A DNA stretch of 64,000 bases from Caulobacter sp048541825 (GCF_048541825.1 NZ_CP183332.1:3162001-3226000), one strand, 5' to 3'; positions 24,118-34,176 are shown, numbered from the stretch's first letter. Numbers and translations: made by a program. The notes: generated from the sequence alone by a model not told the origin.

Positions 24118-25824
24118 CTAGCCTTCGGCCAGGGCCTCGACGCCGCCGCCCTGGGTGGGCGTGACCACGAAGCGCTTGAGCACCCGGGTCGTGTAGGCCG
24201 GCTCATGGATCGTCGAGACGGCGATCATCTCGCTGGTCGCCTTGCCATGTTCCAGGGTCAGCAGAACAAAGCCCTTGGCCCCCGGATCGGCAAACTTGAC
24301 CTCGGTATTGCGCGCCGCGAAGGCCTGGCCCAGCGGTACGCCGGGCAGGATATCGCCATAGCCCGGCGAGGTGATCCCGGTGGCCCCGAACTCGACGGCC
24401 ACCCGCTTGGCGCCTGCCTCATCGAACAGCTCATTGGCCCAGAACGAATGGCTGTCACCCGACAGCACGATCGGATGGGCGCCCGCGCTCTTGAACAGGT
24501 CGTACAGGCGCTCGCGATCGGCGGGATAGCCGTCCCAGGCGTCGAGATTGTAGGGCAGGCCCAGGGCCGACAGGGCCACGCCCTGCAGGATGCGACCCCG
24601 AACATATTCGGGCAGCTTGGCCAGCATGGGCTCAAATTTGTCGCCCAGCAGGGTCTTCAGATTGGGACCGGCGACGCGGGCCATGACGATCTGATTGCCC
24701 AGCACCTGCCAGGCGCTGCCGGCCTTGACCGAGGCGTTGACCTGCCCGGCCAGCCATTGGGCCTGAGCCTGGCCCAGCAAGCGGTGGTCGGGATTTTTCC
24801 ACTTGGCCGTAAAGGCGGCCACGTCGGGCTTGCCGTCCACGATCGGCAGGTTGGTGGCGTAGTCCAGCGCCTCGGTCCTGGCGGCCAGGCGTGTTTCGGT
24901 CATCAGCAGGGTGGCCACGTCGCCGAACTGGAACCCGCGCCAGCTGGCTTCCGGCAGGGCGCCGGCGGCCGGCTCGCGGATCGGCATCCACTCGTAATAG
25001 GCCTTCAGGGCGGCGGCCTTGCGCGCGGCCCAGTCGCCCTCACCCTTGTCAGAATCATGGTTCTGGGCCCCGCCCTGCCAGCTGTCATTGGCGGTCTCGT
25101 GGTCGTCCCAGACCACGATCCACGGCGCGCGCGCATGGGCGGCCTGCAGGTGAGGGTCGGACTTGTAGCGGGCGTGACGGCGGCGATAATCGTCCAGGGT
25201 GACGATCTCATGCAGCGGATCGGGCATCCGCTGGGCCGCGACCGGCGAGTTCATACCGTAGTCGGTAGGCGCGCCGCCATACTCGTAGATATAGTCGCCC
25301 AGGTGCAGCACGGCGTCGACGCGCGGCAGCTTGGCGATCGCATCATAGGCGTTGAAATAGCCGTTGGAATAGAGCGAGCACGAGGCCACGGCCAGGACCA
25401 CATCCTTGGTCGGCCCGGCCGGCAGGGTGCGGGTGCGGCCCACCGGCGAGGTCACGCCATTGGCCACAAAGCGATACCAGTAGTCGGTTCCCGGCTTCAG
25501 GCCCTGGCCGTCCAGATCATGCTTGAGCGTCCAGTCGCGGCTGGCCCTGGCGCGCAGGCCTTTGCCGGTGCGGACGATGGTCTTGAAGGCCGGATCCGCC
25601 GCCACTTCCAAAGTCGCCAGCACATCGCGGTCGGTCGCGGCCTTGGGCGTGACGCGGGTCCAGAAGATGGCGCTGGTCTGATCAGGATCGCCGCTGGCGA
25701 CGCCGTGTTCGAACGCCACCGCGCCCGTGTGAAGGTTCAGCCCCTGCGCAGAAACGGCGCTCCCAGCGCCGGCGGCGCCACCCAGGCCGAGAAAGGCGAG
25801 AGCCCTGCGACGATCGATCTTCAT
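24118..25824 (-). CDS. phoD: Alkaline phosphatase D family protein
   Basis: 568 residues from ATG 25824 (AGGAAAG upstream). The twin-arginine-type signal MKIDRRRALAFLGLGGAAGA indicates Tat export to the periplasm. The PhoD-like metallophosphatase domain shows FEHGVASGDPDQTSAIFWTR (N-terminal domain), VLHLGDYIYEYGG, IVVWDDHETANDSW and VLSGDSHSFWANEL, the metal-binding blocks. PhoD is a Ca/Fe-dependent phosphodiesterase and phosphomonoesterase. Divergent from the EncFtn-like gene (77 bp). Confidence 0.92.
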   Translation of the reverse strand: MKIDRRRALAFLGLGGAAGAGSAVSAQGLNLHTGAVAFEHGVASGDPDQTSAIFWTRVTPKAATDRDVLATLEVAADPAFKTIVRTGKGLRARASRDWTLKHDLDGQGLKPGTDYWYRFVANGVTSPVGRTRTLPAGPTKDVVLAVASCSLYSNGYFNAYDAIAKLPRVDAVLHLGDYIYEYGGAPTDYGMNSPVAAQRMPDPLHEIVTLDDYRRRHARYKSDPHLQAAHARAPWIVVWDDHETANDSWQGGAQNHDSDKGEGDWAARKAAALKAYYEWMPIREPAAGALPEASWRGFQFGDVATLLMTETRLAARTEALDYATNLPIVDGKPDVAAFTAKWKNPDHRLLGQAQAQWLAGQVNASVKAGSAWQVLGNQIVMARVAGPNLKTLLGDKFEPMLAKLPEYVRGRILQGVALSALGLPYNLDAWDGYPADRERLYDLFKSAGAHPIVLSGDSHSFWANELFDEAGAKRVAVEFGATGITSPGYGDILPGVPLGQAFAARNTEVKFADPGAKGFVLLTLEHGKATSEMIAVSTIHEPAYTTRVLKRFVVTPTQGGGVEALAEG

Positions 25825-25901
25825 GGGATTTCTTTCCTGGGTCCACGGCGCCGCTTGGGCGTCTCGTGCGTTAGCGCCACAGCACAACAGGAAGATGACG
25901 C

Positions 25902-26210
25902 ATGTCGAGTGAAGGCCTTCACGTCCCCCGCGAAAAACTCAGCCGCAAGACCCTCAACCGCCACTACGCCATCACCTCGCTGATCGAGGAGTTCGAAGCG
26001 GTGGACTGGTATCGCCAGCGCGCAGATGACTGCGACGACGTCGAGCTGAAGAAGATCCTGCTGCATAACGCGCGCGAGGAACTGGAACACGCCGCCATGG
26101 TGCTGGAATGGCTGCGGCGAGACGATCCCGAGACCGACGAACAGCTGCGCAAGTACCTGTTCAAGGACGGCTCGATCGCCGGCCACGAGGAAGAGGCGGT
26201 CGGGAAATAG
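25902..26210 (+). CDS. Encapsulated-ferritin-like (EncFtn) protein
   Basis: 102 residues, start supported by AGGAAG. Two helices carry RHYAITSLIEEFEAVDWYRQ (Glu29, Glu30, Glu32, Trp36, Tyr37) and HNAREELEHAAMVLEWLRR (Glu60, His63). These align by eye with the ferroxidase residues of Rhodospirillum rubrum EncFtn at a constant offset of two. EncFtn forms annular decamers that oxidise iron inside encapsulin shells. Here no encapsulin lies nearby, and the C-terminus (GHEEEAVGK) lacks the usual hydrophobic encapsulin-loading peptide. It may work free in the cytoplasm or pair with a distant encapsulin. Confidence 0.85.
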   Translation: MSSEGLHVPREKLSRKTLNRHYAITSLIEEFEAVDWYRQRADDCDDVELKKILLHNAREELEHAAMVLEWLRRDDPETDEQLRKYLFKDGSIAGHEEEAVGK

Positions 26211-26222
26211 GTACCAGGAATT

Positions 26223-26254
26223 CCGCTCTGCCCGGCCAAGGCCAGGCAGAGCGG
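26223..26254. terminator. Hairpin between convergent EncFtn and TonB receptor genes
   Basis: A perfect 10-bp stem CCGCTCTGCC / GGCAGAGCGG with a GC-rich loop that can fold further (GGCC-AA-GGCC). It lies between two convergent stops at 26210 and 26265 and so may terminate both transcripts; U-tracts are absent. Confidence 0.5.
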
Positions 26255-26264
26255 ATATCACTTT

Positions 26265-28613
26265 CTAGCGCTTGATCGACAGCGCCACGCCCACAAAGCG
26301 CGGCTCGCCGGCGATGAAGGTGGGGATGCCGAAGGCGTCGCCGGTGTTGCCGGCGTCCTTGATATAGTCCTGCTCGAGCAGGTTGGTCGCGAACGCCTCG
26401 ATCTTGATGGCGCTGTCCTTGCTGGGCTGATAGCCGATGCGCAGGTTCATCAGGCCATAGGCCTTCTGCTTCTCATCCTGGATCACGTCGCCCGTGGTCT
26501 GCAGCGCGGCCCGGTCGTTGGCGTTGTCGAAGAACACCTCCGACTGCCACGTGTAGGTCGGGGTGATCGTGAAGCGGCCGATCGGCGCGTCGAAGGCCAG
26601 GTTGGCGCCCAGCGAGAAGCTGTCGTCCGGCGACAGGCGGAAACGGTTATCCTTGAACAGACCGTTGCCGAAGCGGGCCTTGCTGTGCGCGTAGGTGCCG
26701 AACACGGTGGCGTTGGCCGTGACCTGGAAGGTCGTCTGACCTTCAAAACCGGTGGCCGAGGCCTCCCCCGCATTGGTGGAAACGACCTGGCCGGACGGCA
26801 GACGGATCGAGGTCTGGAAGTTCTCGTAGTCATAGCGATAGACCGCGCCCTCCAGGGTCAGGCGACGATCCATGAGGGCGACCTTGGAGCCAATCTCGTA
26901 GGAGATGACTTCTTCGGCCGGGATCTCGGTGAACCGCGCCGCAGCGCCGGGAACGGTGTTGCCGCCCTGAACGACCTTGGGACGACGGCCGGTGGCCACC
27001 GAGGCGTAGACATTGGCGTCAGGCGTGACGGCGTAGCGGCCGACGACGCGGTAGGTGATGCCGTTGTCGGTGAAGCTCTTGTATTGCGGCTGCCCGCCGG
27101 TGGTGGGCTGCACGAACAGGCCGCGCGACGTGGTCGGCGAGCTGCCGCCCAGGACCGAGCCGCCATTGCCCAGGACGACGCCGTAGCCGCTTTCCTTGTC
27201 GTCATAGGTGTAGCGCAGGCCGGCCGCCAGTTCGAGCTTGTCGGTCGCCTTCCAGGTCACATCGCCATAGGCGTCATACGACTTGGTCTTGCCGTAGTTG
27301 GTGAAGGTTTCCAGGTGCTGGCTCTTGAGCGGCCCAAAGCCCGGGATCGAATTGATGAAGGCCAGACCGGCGACATTGGGACGCACAAAGCCCGGGATCG
27401 CGCTGGCGCGGGCGGCAAACACCCGCTCGTTGAACAGCAGCGGCACGCGCTGGCTGCCGTCTTCCCAGAAATAGCTGAGCCCGCCAAAGGCCGTGATCGC
27501 GCCATCGGCGTCATAGTTCAGGCGCAGGTCCTGGCTGGCCGACTTGCCCTGGGCGTCTTCGGCGAAGGTGAACAGCGGCAGCGAGAAGCCGTCGGCGTCA
27601 AAGATCTCTTCGCCCGCAAAGCGACGGAAGGCGGTCGTCGAGGCCAGCGAGAGGGCGTCATTGATCTTGTAGTTGGCCAGGCCGGTGACGCTGAACACGT
27701 CGCGCTCAAGACCCAGCTTCTGGTCGTTCTCGAAGCCGGCCACGGTGGCCAGGGCGGCGCCGGAATTGCGATCCAGATCACCCAGCACCGCGCCCGTGGT
27801 CGGGTCGGTCGGCAGATAGGTCAGCGACTTGAACGAGGTGCCCGACGGGCTGTCGGACTGATAGTTGACCAGCAGGTCGGCGTCGAAACGCTCGGTCGGG
27901 CGCCAGTTCAGCGCAACGCGCACCGCCGTGGTCTGGGTGGAGTTGAAGTCCTCGCCGACCAGCAGGTTCTTCACATAGCCGTCGCGGTGCTTGATGCGGC
28001 CGGCGACGCGGATCGACAGGGTGTCGGTGACCGGAGCGTTGAACATGCCCTCGGCCATCAGGTAGCCGAAGTTGCCGCCCTCGAAACGCGCGGAGGCGGC
28101 ATAGCCCGGACGGGCCTTGGCCTGGATGATGTTGACCGCGCCGATCAGCGCGCCGCGACCATAGAGGGTCGATTGCGGACCCTTGGCCACTTCGACGCGC
28201 TCCAGGTCGAACAGCTCGACATAGGAGCCGCGCGACTTCGAGATCGAGACGCCGTCCTGATAGACCGAAACGCGCGGCTCATTGGTGGCCTCGCCGGAGT
28301 CGGACGTGATGCCGCGCATCACGAAGCCGGGATTGTTGGGCGACTGGTTCTGGACCTCGAAGCCGGGAACGAACAGCGACAGCTCCTCAAACTCCTGGAC
28401 GCCCAGCATCTCAAGCGTCGAGCCCGAATAGGCGGTCAGCGAGACCGGCACATCCATGGCCTTCTGTTCGCGCTTTTGGGCGGTGACGACGACCTGCTCG
28501 ACCTGAGCGGCGTCAGCCGGCGCATCGACGTCGGCGGCGATGGCCATGGAAGCGACGCTGAGCGCCAGAACACTGGTGGCGGACATCAGCAAGGTGGTGT
28601 GGATCGCGCGCAT
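26265..28613 (-). CDS. TonB-dependent outer-membrane receptor
   Basis: 782 residues. A signal peptide of about 26 residues (hydrophobic LLMSATSVLALSVASMAIAA) is followed by a TonB-box-like stretch VEQVVVTAQKREQ and a plug domain with LEMLGVQEFEELSLFVPGFE, FVMRGITSDSG, VYQDGVSISKSRG and VEVAKGPQSTLYGRGALIGA. The rest forms the 22-strand barrel. This plug type (MRGI, KGPQSTLYGR) is closer to the CirA/Fiu-like or sphingomonad catecholate/generic group than to the other receptors in the window. It ends VALSIKR rather than with an aromatic residue. Substrate unknown; the neighbouring ferritin-like gene only hints at iron. Confidence 0.92.
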   Translation of the reverse strand: MRAIHTTLLMSATSVLALSVASMAIAADVDAPADAAQVEQVVVTAQKREQKAMDVPVSLTAYSGSTLEMLGVQEFEELSLFVPGFEVQNQSPNNPGFVMRGITSDSGEATNEPRVSVYQDGVSISKSRGSYVELFDLERVEVAKGPQSTLYGRGALIGAVNIIQAKARPGYAASARFEGGNFGYLMAEGMFNAPVTDTLSIRVAGRIKHRDGYVKNLLVGEDFNSTQTTAVRVALNWRPTERFDADLLVNYQSDSPSGTSFKSLTYLPTDPTTGAVLGDLDRNSGAALATVAGFENDQKLGLERDVFSVTGLANYKINDALSLASTTAFRRFAGEEIFDADGFSLPLFTFAEDAQGKSASQDLRLNYDADGAITAFGGLSYFWEDGSQRVPLLFNERVFAARASAIPGFVRPNVAGLAFINSIPGFGPLKSQHLETFTNYGKTKSYDAYGDVTWKATDKLELAAGLRYTYDDKESGYGVVLGNGGSVLGGSSPTTSRGLFVQPTTGGQPQYKSFTDNGITYRVVGRYAVTPDANVYASVATGRRPKVVQGGNTVPGAAARFTEIPAEEVISYEIGSKVALMDRRLTLEGAVYRYDYENFQTSIRLPSGQVVSTNAGEASATGFEGQTTFQVTANATVFGTYAHSKARFGNGLFKDNRFRLSPDDSFSLGANLAFDAPIGRFTITPTYTWQSEVFFDNANDRAALQTTGDVIQDEKQKAYGLMNLRIGYQPSKDSAIKIEAFATNLLEQDYIKDAGNTGDAFGIPTFIAGEPRFVGVALSIKR

Positions 28614-28689
28614 CGATTATCCCCTTCGACGGTAAGCTGGACTAAGTTCCCGGCGGATAGGCGCCGCTCGTGTCGGACGCGCGACGAGA

Positions 28690-29733
<1,044 letters not shown>

Positions 29734-29827
29734 AACAACCGTCTCTTGCGGTCGCGTTACAAACGCGCCCTAATTCCGCTGACGGAGCGGCCTACAGCCT
29801 ACAGACCGCCGCTTTCCGGAAGGCCTC

Positions 29828-30517
29828 ATGACCTCGATGCGACCCCTGCTCGTTCTGCTGGCCAGCCTGGCCATCGCCGGACCCGCCCTGGCCCAGACGG
29901 TCGTCGGCGAGGACGAAGTCGTCTCGACCGCCGCCCACCGGCTCGACGCCAGAACAGCGGCAGAGGCCCAGAACGCGCCCGCCGTCAGCGCGCCCCCGCC
30001 CCGCATCCTCACCACCGACGAGCAGATCGCCGAGTTCCTGGCGACCTCCCCGGCTCTCGAAGGCCGCGACGGCCTGGTCGGGCTTGGGCGGAGCGACGAA
30101 GAGACCCGGCGCAAGATCCACGGCTCGGCCGGCGTCACCGTGGGCACCGGCGGCTATCGCAGCGCCTATGTCTCGACCCTGATCCCGATCGGTGAAACCT
30201 CGACCCTGGGCCTGGCCTATTCCCAGACCGATCACGGCAACAACGCCGTTTTCCATCCCTATGACGACTATGGCTATGGCGGCTACGACCGGGGCGGCTG
30301 GAACGGCGGCAGCGTCGGTCTGGGCCGGCCAGGCTATTGGGGCCGCGGCGGAAAGCAGCAGTCTCTGGCCGTTTCCCTGGCCGTCGGCGGCGACCGCCGC
30401 AGCCCGCCCGATGGCTGCGCGCCGGCGTTTCGCGCCGGAGATCGTTATATAGAGCCGATTTGGGCAACCCAGATGCGGGGCCAGGTGAGTCCCTGCGCGC
30501 CCGATGGATCGCGTTGA
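29828..30517 (+). CDS. Exported Gly/Tyr-rich hypothetical protein
   Basis: 229 residues with a signal peptide (LLVLLASLAIAGPALAQ, cleavage after ALA). The mature region is Ala/Pro-rich at first, then contains RKIHGSAGVTVGTGGYRSAY, an SLIPIG-like strand and a Gly/Tyr-rich segment (YDDYGYGGYDRGGWNGG). Two Cys near the C-terminus (DGCAPAF, SPCAPDG) may pair. No family recognised. Periplasmic or surface location likely. The 94 bp before it (29734-29827) hold no recognisable element. Confidence 0.65.
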   Translation: MTSMRPLLVLLASLAIAGPALAQTVVGEDEVVSTAAHRLDARTAAEAQNAPAVSAPPPRILTTDEQIAEFLATSPALEGRDGLVGLGRSDEETRRKIHGSAGVTVGTGGYRSAYVSTLIPIGETSTLGLAYSQTDHGNNAVFHPYDDYGYGGYDRGGWNGGSVGLGRPGYWGRGGKQQSLAVSLAVGGDRRSPPDGCAPAFRAGDRYIEPIWATQMRGQVSPCAPDGSR

Positions 30518-30630
30518 GCGGTTCACCCGGCCAGGGCCGACCGAAACGATCTTCTTGCGAACGCCCGTCGTTCGCGGATGCTTAATAGCTTAGCGCCATG
30601 GTTCCCTATCGGGATCTATCAGGCGTTCGC

Positions 30631-31476
30631 ATGCAGCCGGAAATCATCGCCCACCATCACCCCGCCACGGGGACGGTGACCTATCTTGTCGTAGATCCAG
30701 CCACATTGCTGTGCGCGATCGTCGATCCCGTTCTGGATTTCGATCCGGAGACGCAGGCTACCGACACCCGCTTTGTCGATGGGATCATCGCGGAAATCCG
30801 CGCCCGCGACATGGGTCCGACCTGGATCCTCGAAACCGGCCTGCACGCCACGCACCTGTCGGCGGCCGGCCATCTGAAATATGAAACCGGCGCCTCGATC
30901 TGTATCGGAGCCGGGGTGATCGACAGCCTCAAGCGCCTTGCGCCGGCCATGGGCGAGGACGGCGTCGACCTCGAAGGCTGGGACTTCGACAAACTGGCCC
31001 AGGACGGCGAAGTTATGCCGATGGGCGGGCTGGAAATCACCGCCCACACCGTCACCGGTCGCCTGCCCGGCGCCGTGGCCTATCAGATCGGCGACGTGGT
31101 CTTCACCGGCGACGCCGTGCTGGCCCCGGACCTGGGCTCGGGCCGCTGCGACCTGCCCGGCGCCGACGCCGAGGGTCTGTACGCCGCCGCTCGCCGTTTT
31201 CTCTCGCTGCCAGACGACACCCGCCTACTGGCGGGCTGGGAAGACGCCGCCGGCCGGGCCGCAACCACCGTGGCCCAGCAGCGGGCCGACAATGTCCAGC
31301 TGCAGGACGGCATCGACATGGCCGCCTTCACGGCCCTGCGCGGCGCCGCCGACGCGGCCTTGGCGCCAGCGCCCTATCCCGCCCAGGCCCTGCGCGTGGC
31401 GATCCGCTCCGGCAAGCTGCCGCTTGAGGGCGCAGACGGCCGCCGCTTCCCGCCGACAGATATCAGTTCTTTTTAG
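30631..31476 (+). CDS. Metallo-beta-lactamase-fold protein, persulfide-dioxygenase-like but ligand-depleted
   Basis: 281 residues from ATG 30631 (an ATG at 30598 is also in frame). The overall pattern matches the Blh/ETHE1 group: VTYLVVDPATLLCAIVDPVL, ILET at 66-69 and GDAVLAPDLGSGRCDLPGAD. However, the expected THxHADH reads TGLHATH (residues 69-75), so the first His and the Asp are missing; the TPGHT region reads TVTGRLP with Arg144 for His; the late His-Asp motif reads AGWED. Asp161 is kept. It is therefore probably not an active metalloenzyme of the family, or uses another site. It is followed by a PaaI-type thioesterase gene. Confidence 0.82.
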   Translation: MQPEIIAHHHPATGTVTYLVVDPATLLCAIVDPVLDFDPETQATDTRFVDGIIAEIRARDMGPTWILETGLHATHLSAAGHLKYETGASICIGAGVIDSLKRLAPAMGEDGVDLEGWDFDKLAQDGEVMPMGGLEITAHTVTGRLPGAVAYQIGDVVFTGDAVLAPDLGSGRCDLPGADAEGLYAAARRFLSLPDDTRLLAGWEDAAGRAATTVAQQRADNVQLQDGIDMAAFTALRGAADAALAPAPYPAQALRVAIRSGKLPLEGADGRRFPPTDISSF

Positions 31477-31542
31477 AAACGGACTTGCCTACAGCCGCAT
31501 CTATAGCCATATGCTTCGCACACGAAACATATGGAGCCCCTG

Positions 31543-31962
31543 ATGGCCGAAGATTTCAGCGCGACCCTGACCCAGGCCCAGGCCGGCCATCTCCCCGATC
31601 TGCTGGGCCTGGAATGGCTGGAAGCGCACAGCGGCTTTGTGAAAGGCCGTTTCACCGTGGCCAAGCATCACATGGCCCCCAACGGCTTCCTGCACGCCGC
31701 CAGCGTCATCGCCCTGGCCGACAGCGCCTGCGGCTATGGTTGTGTGGTGTCGCTGCCTGACGGAGCCAACGGCTTCACGACGATTGAACTGAAATCAAAC
31801 TTCCTGGGCACGGTTCGCGAAGGTGGTGTTCTGTGCGAGGCCAAGCTGGTCCACGGCGGTCGCCAGACCCAGGTCTGGGACGCGGTCGTCACCGCCGAAG
31901 CGACGGGCAAGACCATCGCGCTTTTCCGCTGCACCCAGATGGTTTTGCACCCCAGGACGTGA
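31543..31962 (+). CDS. PaaI-type hotdog thioesterase
   Basis: 139 residues from ATG 31543, chosen because GGAG lies six bases upstream; the ATG at 31531 has no such site. The hotdog fold is shown by HHMAPNGFLHAASVIALADSA (position of the HGG motif, here FLHAAS) and TTIELKSNFLGTVREGGVL, which matches PaaI/YdiI-like acyl-CoA thioesterases acting on aromatic or other acyl-CoA. Downstream of the ligand-depleted metallo-beta-lactamase-fold gene and just upstream of tRNA-Ser. Confidence 0.85.
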   Translation: MAEDFSATLTQAQAGHLPDLLGLEWLEAHSGFVKGRFTVAKHHMAPNGFLHAASVIALADSACGYGCVVSLPDGANGFTTIELKSNFLGTVREGGVLCEAKLVHGGRQTQVWDAVVTAEATGKTIALFRCTQMVLHPRT

Positions 31963-32068
31963 CCGCGAGAGAAAGCCTGAGACAGGGACTTGCGTTCCCG
32001 CGACGACACCGCTAGGTATCGCGCCCTCGACCTCGGGCCCTCTCAAAAAGGGCTCACCAACGGCGCCT

Positions 32069-32158
<90 letters not shown>

Positions 32159-32524
32159 CTACCCTGTGAATTTCCTGAAATTTCCGCCGCCCTGGCGCTA
32201 GCGCCTACAAGCCTCATGACGTCGATTGGGCGATTGCGATTGCGCATGGAGAGTGGTGGCTGGCGCCTGCAGGCTTGGACAACTGCGGCTGGATCCTGGC
32301 GGAAACGCTTGGAGTCGCCCGCGCAATTTCCTTAGCCGCCGTGCCGCGCGGCAGGGATCTTGGGGTCAAGGCTGGCGGATGGGTTGGTTCCAGCCCCCGT
32401 CGGGGAAAGGAACCTGGGGAAGCCCCGCGACACAGATGGTCTAGACCAATCCAAGGATGTTTCGACGCCTGCGCGGGGCGCACAGGGAAAGCCTCCGCAC
32501 GTGTCCAACGAGGAGTGAGCAAGG
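32159..32524. other. 366-bp stretch without convincing gene, after tRNA-Ser
   Basis: No reading frame here has a ribosome binding site and protein-like sequence. A perfect 12-base palindrome GGCGCTAGCGCC lies at 32194-32205. No copy of the tRNA 3' end was recognised nearby, and no integrase is present. It separates the housekeeping part of the window from the accessory region that follows. Confidence 0.5.
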
Positions 32525-33244
32525 TCAACGCACGCGGATATCGACGCTGATCTTGAGGGCGTCATGTCGCCAGTGCTCTCGGTCGAACTCGACCACGCGT
32601 CCCTGCGCATTGTAGCAGGTGCGCTCCACGCTGAGACCAGGCAGGCCCGATTTGACCCGCAGGGCTTCGGCTTCCCCCAGCGTCAGGGCGCAGGGCCGCA
32701 TGTCGACCTTGTTGCGCGCGACGCCGATGCCGTAGACCGACTTCAGAACGCTGGTCAGCGAGCCGTCGAGATCGTGCTCCATGAGACCTGGCGCCAGCGA
32801 GGCGTCGACGACGATACTCTCGATCAGCACAGCCCGGTCATCGATCGAGCGCCGGCGGCGGATCCAGTACATCGGCGCGCCAACAGGGCGTGAAAAGATC
32901 TGCGCCAGCATGGCGTCGCAGGCGATCTCGACCTTGCTGAGCGTCTCGGTGGCCGGCCGTCGGCCTTGCGCCTCGACATAGGACATGAAGCCCTCCCAGC
33001 GGGTCGGATCGTAGACCACCGGGGGCGGGGAAACGTACCAGCCGCTGCGGTCCTTTCGATAGATCAGCCCCTCGGCCTCAAGCTGAAACAGGGCCTCGCG
33101 AACAGTGCCCCGCGCCACGCCGCCACCGACCTGCAACTGGCGCTCTGACGGCAGCCGTTCGCCAGCCTTCAGTTCGCCACTGACGATCCGCACGGCGATG
33201 CCGTCGCGGACTCCAAGATAATGGAGGGTGTCGGACTGATGCAT
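32525..33244 (-). CDS. GntR family (HutC/UTRA) regulator, PhnR/PhnF-like
   Basis: 239 residues. The N-terminal winged-helix is GIAVRIVSGELKAGERLPSE followed by RQLQ...ARGTVREALFQLEAEGLIYRKDRSGWYVSPP; the C-terminal UTRA ligand domain follows (FMSYVEAQGRRPATETLSKV, YWIRRRRSIDDRAVLIESIV). The GWYVSPPPVVYDPTRW segment resembles regulators of phosphonate utilisation (PhnR type), from memory. It is divergent from an HD-domain phosphonate-type oxygenase, with TTGGTATATACCAA between them, very like known HutC-family operators such as that of PhnF. Likely a repressor released by a phosphonate or ester ligand. Confidence 0.85.
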   Translation of the reverse strand: MHQSDTLHYLGVRDGIAVRIVSGELKAGERLPSERQLQVGGGVARGTVREALFQLEAEGLIYRKDRSGWYVSPPPVVYDPTRWEGFMSYVEAQGRRPATETLSKVEIACDAMLAQIFSRPVGAPMYWIRRRRSIDDRAVLIESIVVDASLAPGLMEHDLDGSLTSVLKSVYGIGVARNKVDMRPCALTLGEAEALRVKSGLPGLSVERTCYNAQGRVVEFDREHWRHDALKISVDIRVR

Positions 33245-33389
33245 CGGAAAGACCTGTCAGCGGTCGAATCCCGCCAGTCCCAAGGATGGGAGCCCGCTCC
33301 GTCAAGGTCAAGAAACGGGATCAAGCCCCTGACGCCCATTCTCGAAAGGATCACGGCTTCACGAAAGCTTTGCCAAGCCTATGCCGATT

Positions 33390-33403
33390 TTGGTATATAC
33401 CAA
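33390..33403. promoter_or_regulatory. Operator candidate TTGGTATATACCAA
   Basis: A perfect 14-base palindrome in the 228-bp divergent region between the GntR gene and the HD oxygenase gene, 69 bases upstream of the latter's ATG. The TGGT-N4-ACCA core recurs at 41274-41289 and 41525-41538. HutC-subfamily GntR proteins such as PhnF and DasR bind sites of this form. Confidence 0.7.
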
Positions 33404-33472
33404 TCTCGACACCGGGAGGCGGCTCCTGCCAGCACGCTTGCGCACTTCCGATCCTGTCAGCACCACGGATAG

Positions 33473-34057
33473 ATGATGACGACCCGTCCAGCGGCCGATG
33501 CTTTCGTGGCCGAACTCGCCGATCTCTTCGCCCGCCTGGGCGGCCTGCGCTATGGGGAAGACGTCAGCCAGCTGGAGCACGCGCTGCAGACGGCGCATCA
33601 TGCCAAGATCGACAACGCGCCGCCCGCCATGATCGTCGCCGCCCTGCTGCACGACGTGGGCCACCTGATGCAGAAGGCCGGCGAGGGCGCAGCAGACCTT
33701 GGCATCGATACGCGCCACGAGCATATCAGCGCCGGCTATCTGGCGCGGGCGTTCGGCCCGGCGGTGACAGAGCCGATCCGCCTTCACGTGGCGGCTAAGC
33801 GCTACCGGGTGGCCGTGGATCCCGCCTATTTCGCGCGCCTCAGCAAGGCGTCCCTGCAGAGTCTGGCTCTGCAGGGCGGCCCGATGAGCAGGGCCGAGAT
33901 CGAGGCGTTCCTGGCCGAGCCGGCAGCGCAAGCCGCCCTGCGACTGCGCGGCTATGACGAAGCGGGCAAGGCCCCGGACGCCGAGGTGGCCGGCTTTGAG
34001 ACCTATCACGACCATCTTCGAGATCAGATCGATCGCGCGGGCGAAATTTCAGTCTGA
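33473..34057 (+). CDS. HD-domain oxygenase of the phosphonate-degradation (PhnZ/TmpB) type
   Basis: 194 residues. The fingerprint VSQLEHALQTA, IVAALLHDVGHLM, DTRHEHISAGYL, VTEPIRLHVAAKRY and SLQSLALQGGPMS is that of the HD oxygenases found in phosphonate operons. Predicted di-iron ligands are His36, His60, Asp61, His82, His105 and Asp162. PhnZ oxidatively cleaves the C-P bond of 1-hydroxyphosphonates to release phosphate. The lid motif is Tyr27-Gly28-Glu29, whereas the PhnZ Tyr and Glu are, as I recall, three positions apart; substrate specificity may differ. No PhnY is in the window. Confidence 0.85.
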   Translation: MMTTRPAADAFVAELADLFARLGGLRYGEDVSQLEHALQTAHHAKIDNAPPAMIVAALLHDVGHLMQKAGEGAADLGIDTRHEHISAGYLARAFGPAVTEPIRLHVAAKRYRVAVDPAYFARLSKASLQSLALQGGPMSRAEIEAFLAEPAAQAALRLRGYDEAGKAPDAEVAGFETYHDHLRDQIDRAGEISV

Positions 34058-34176
34058 TCGCGAAGCGCCGCCCGGGCCGCGACAAGCCGCTTCTCGTGCG
34101 CTGCGGGCTGTGTCTGCGCGCTGATACCAACGGCCGTTGATCCTGACCTCAGAGGGTCCAAATCTGAAAATACGCT

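Noticed and set aside
32214..32550. Small frames on both strands after the tRNA
   Set aside because: No start signals, no recognisable protein features, and they overlap each other.
33245..33472. Possible tRNA-derived attachment repeat (TCGAATCCCGCC near 33253)
   Set aside because: Only a short partial match to the tRNA-Ser 3' part; not enough for an att site.
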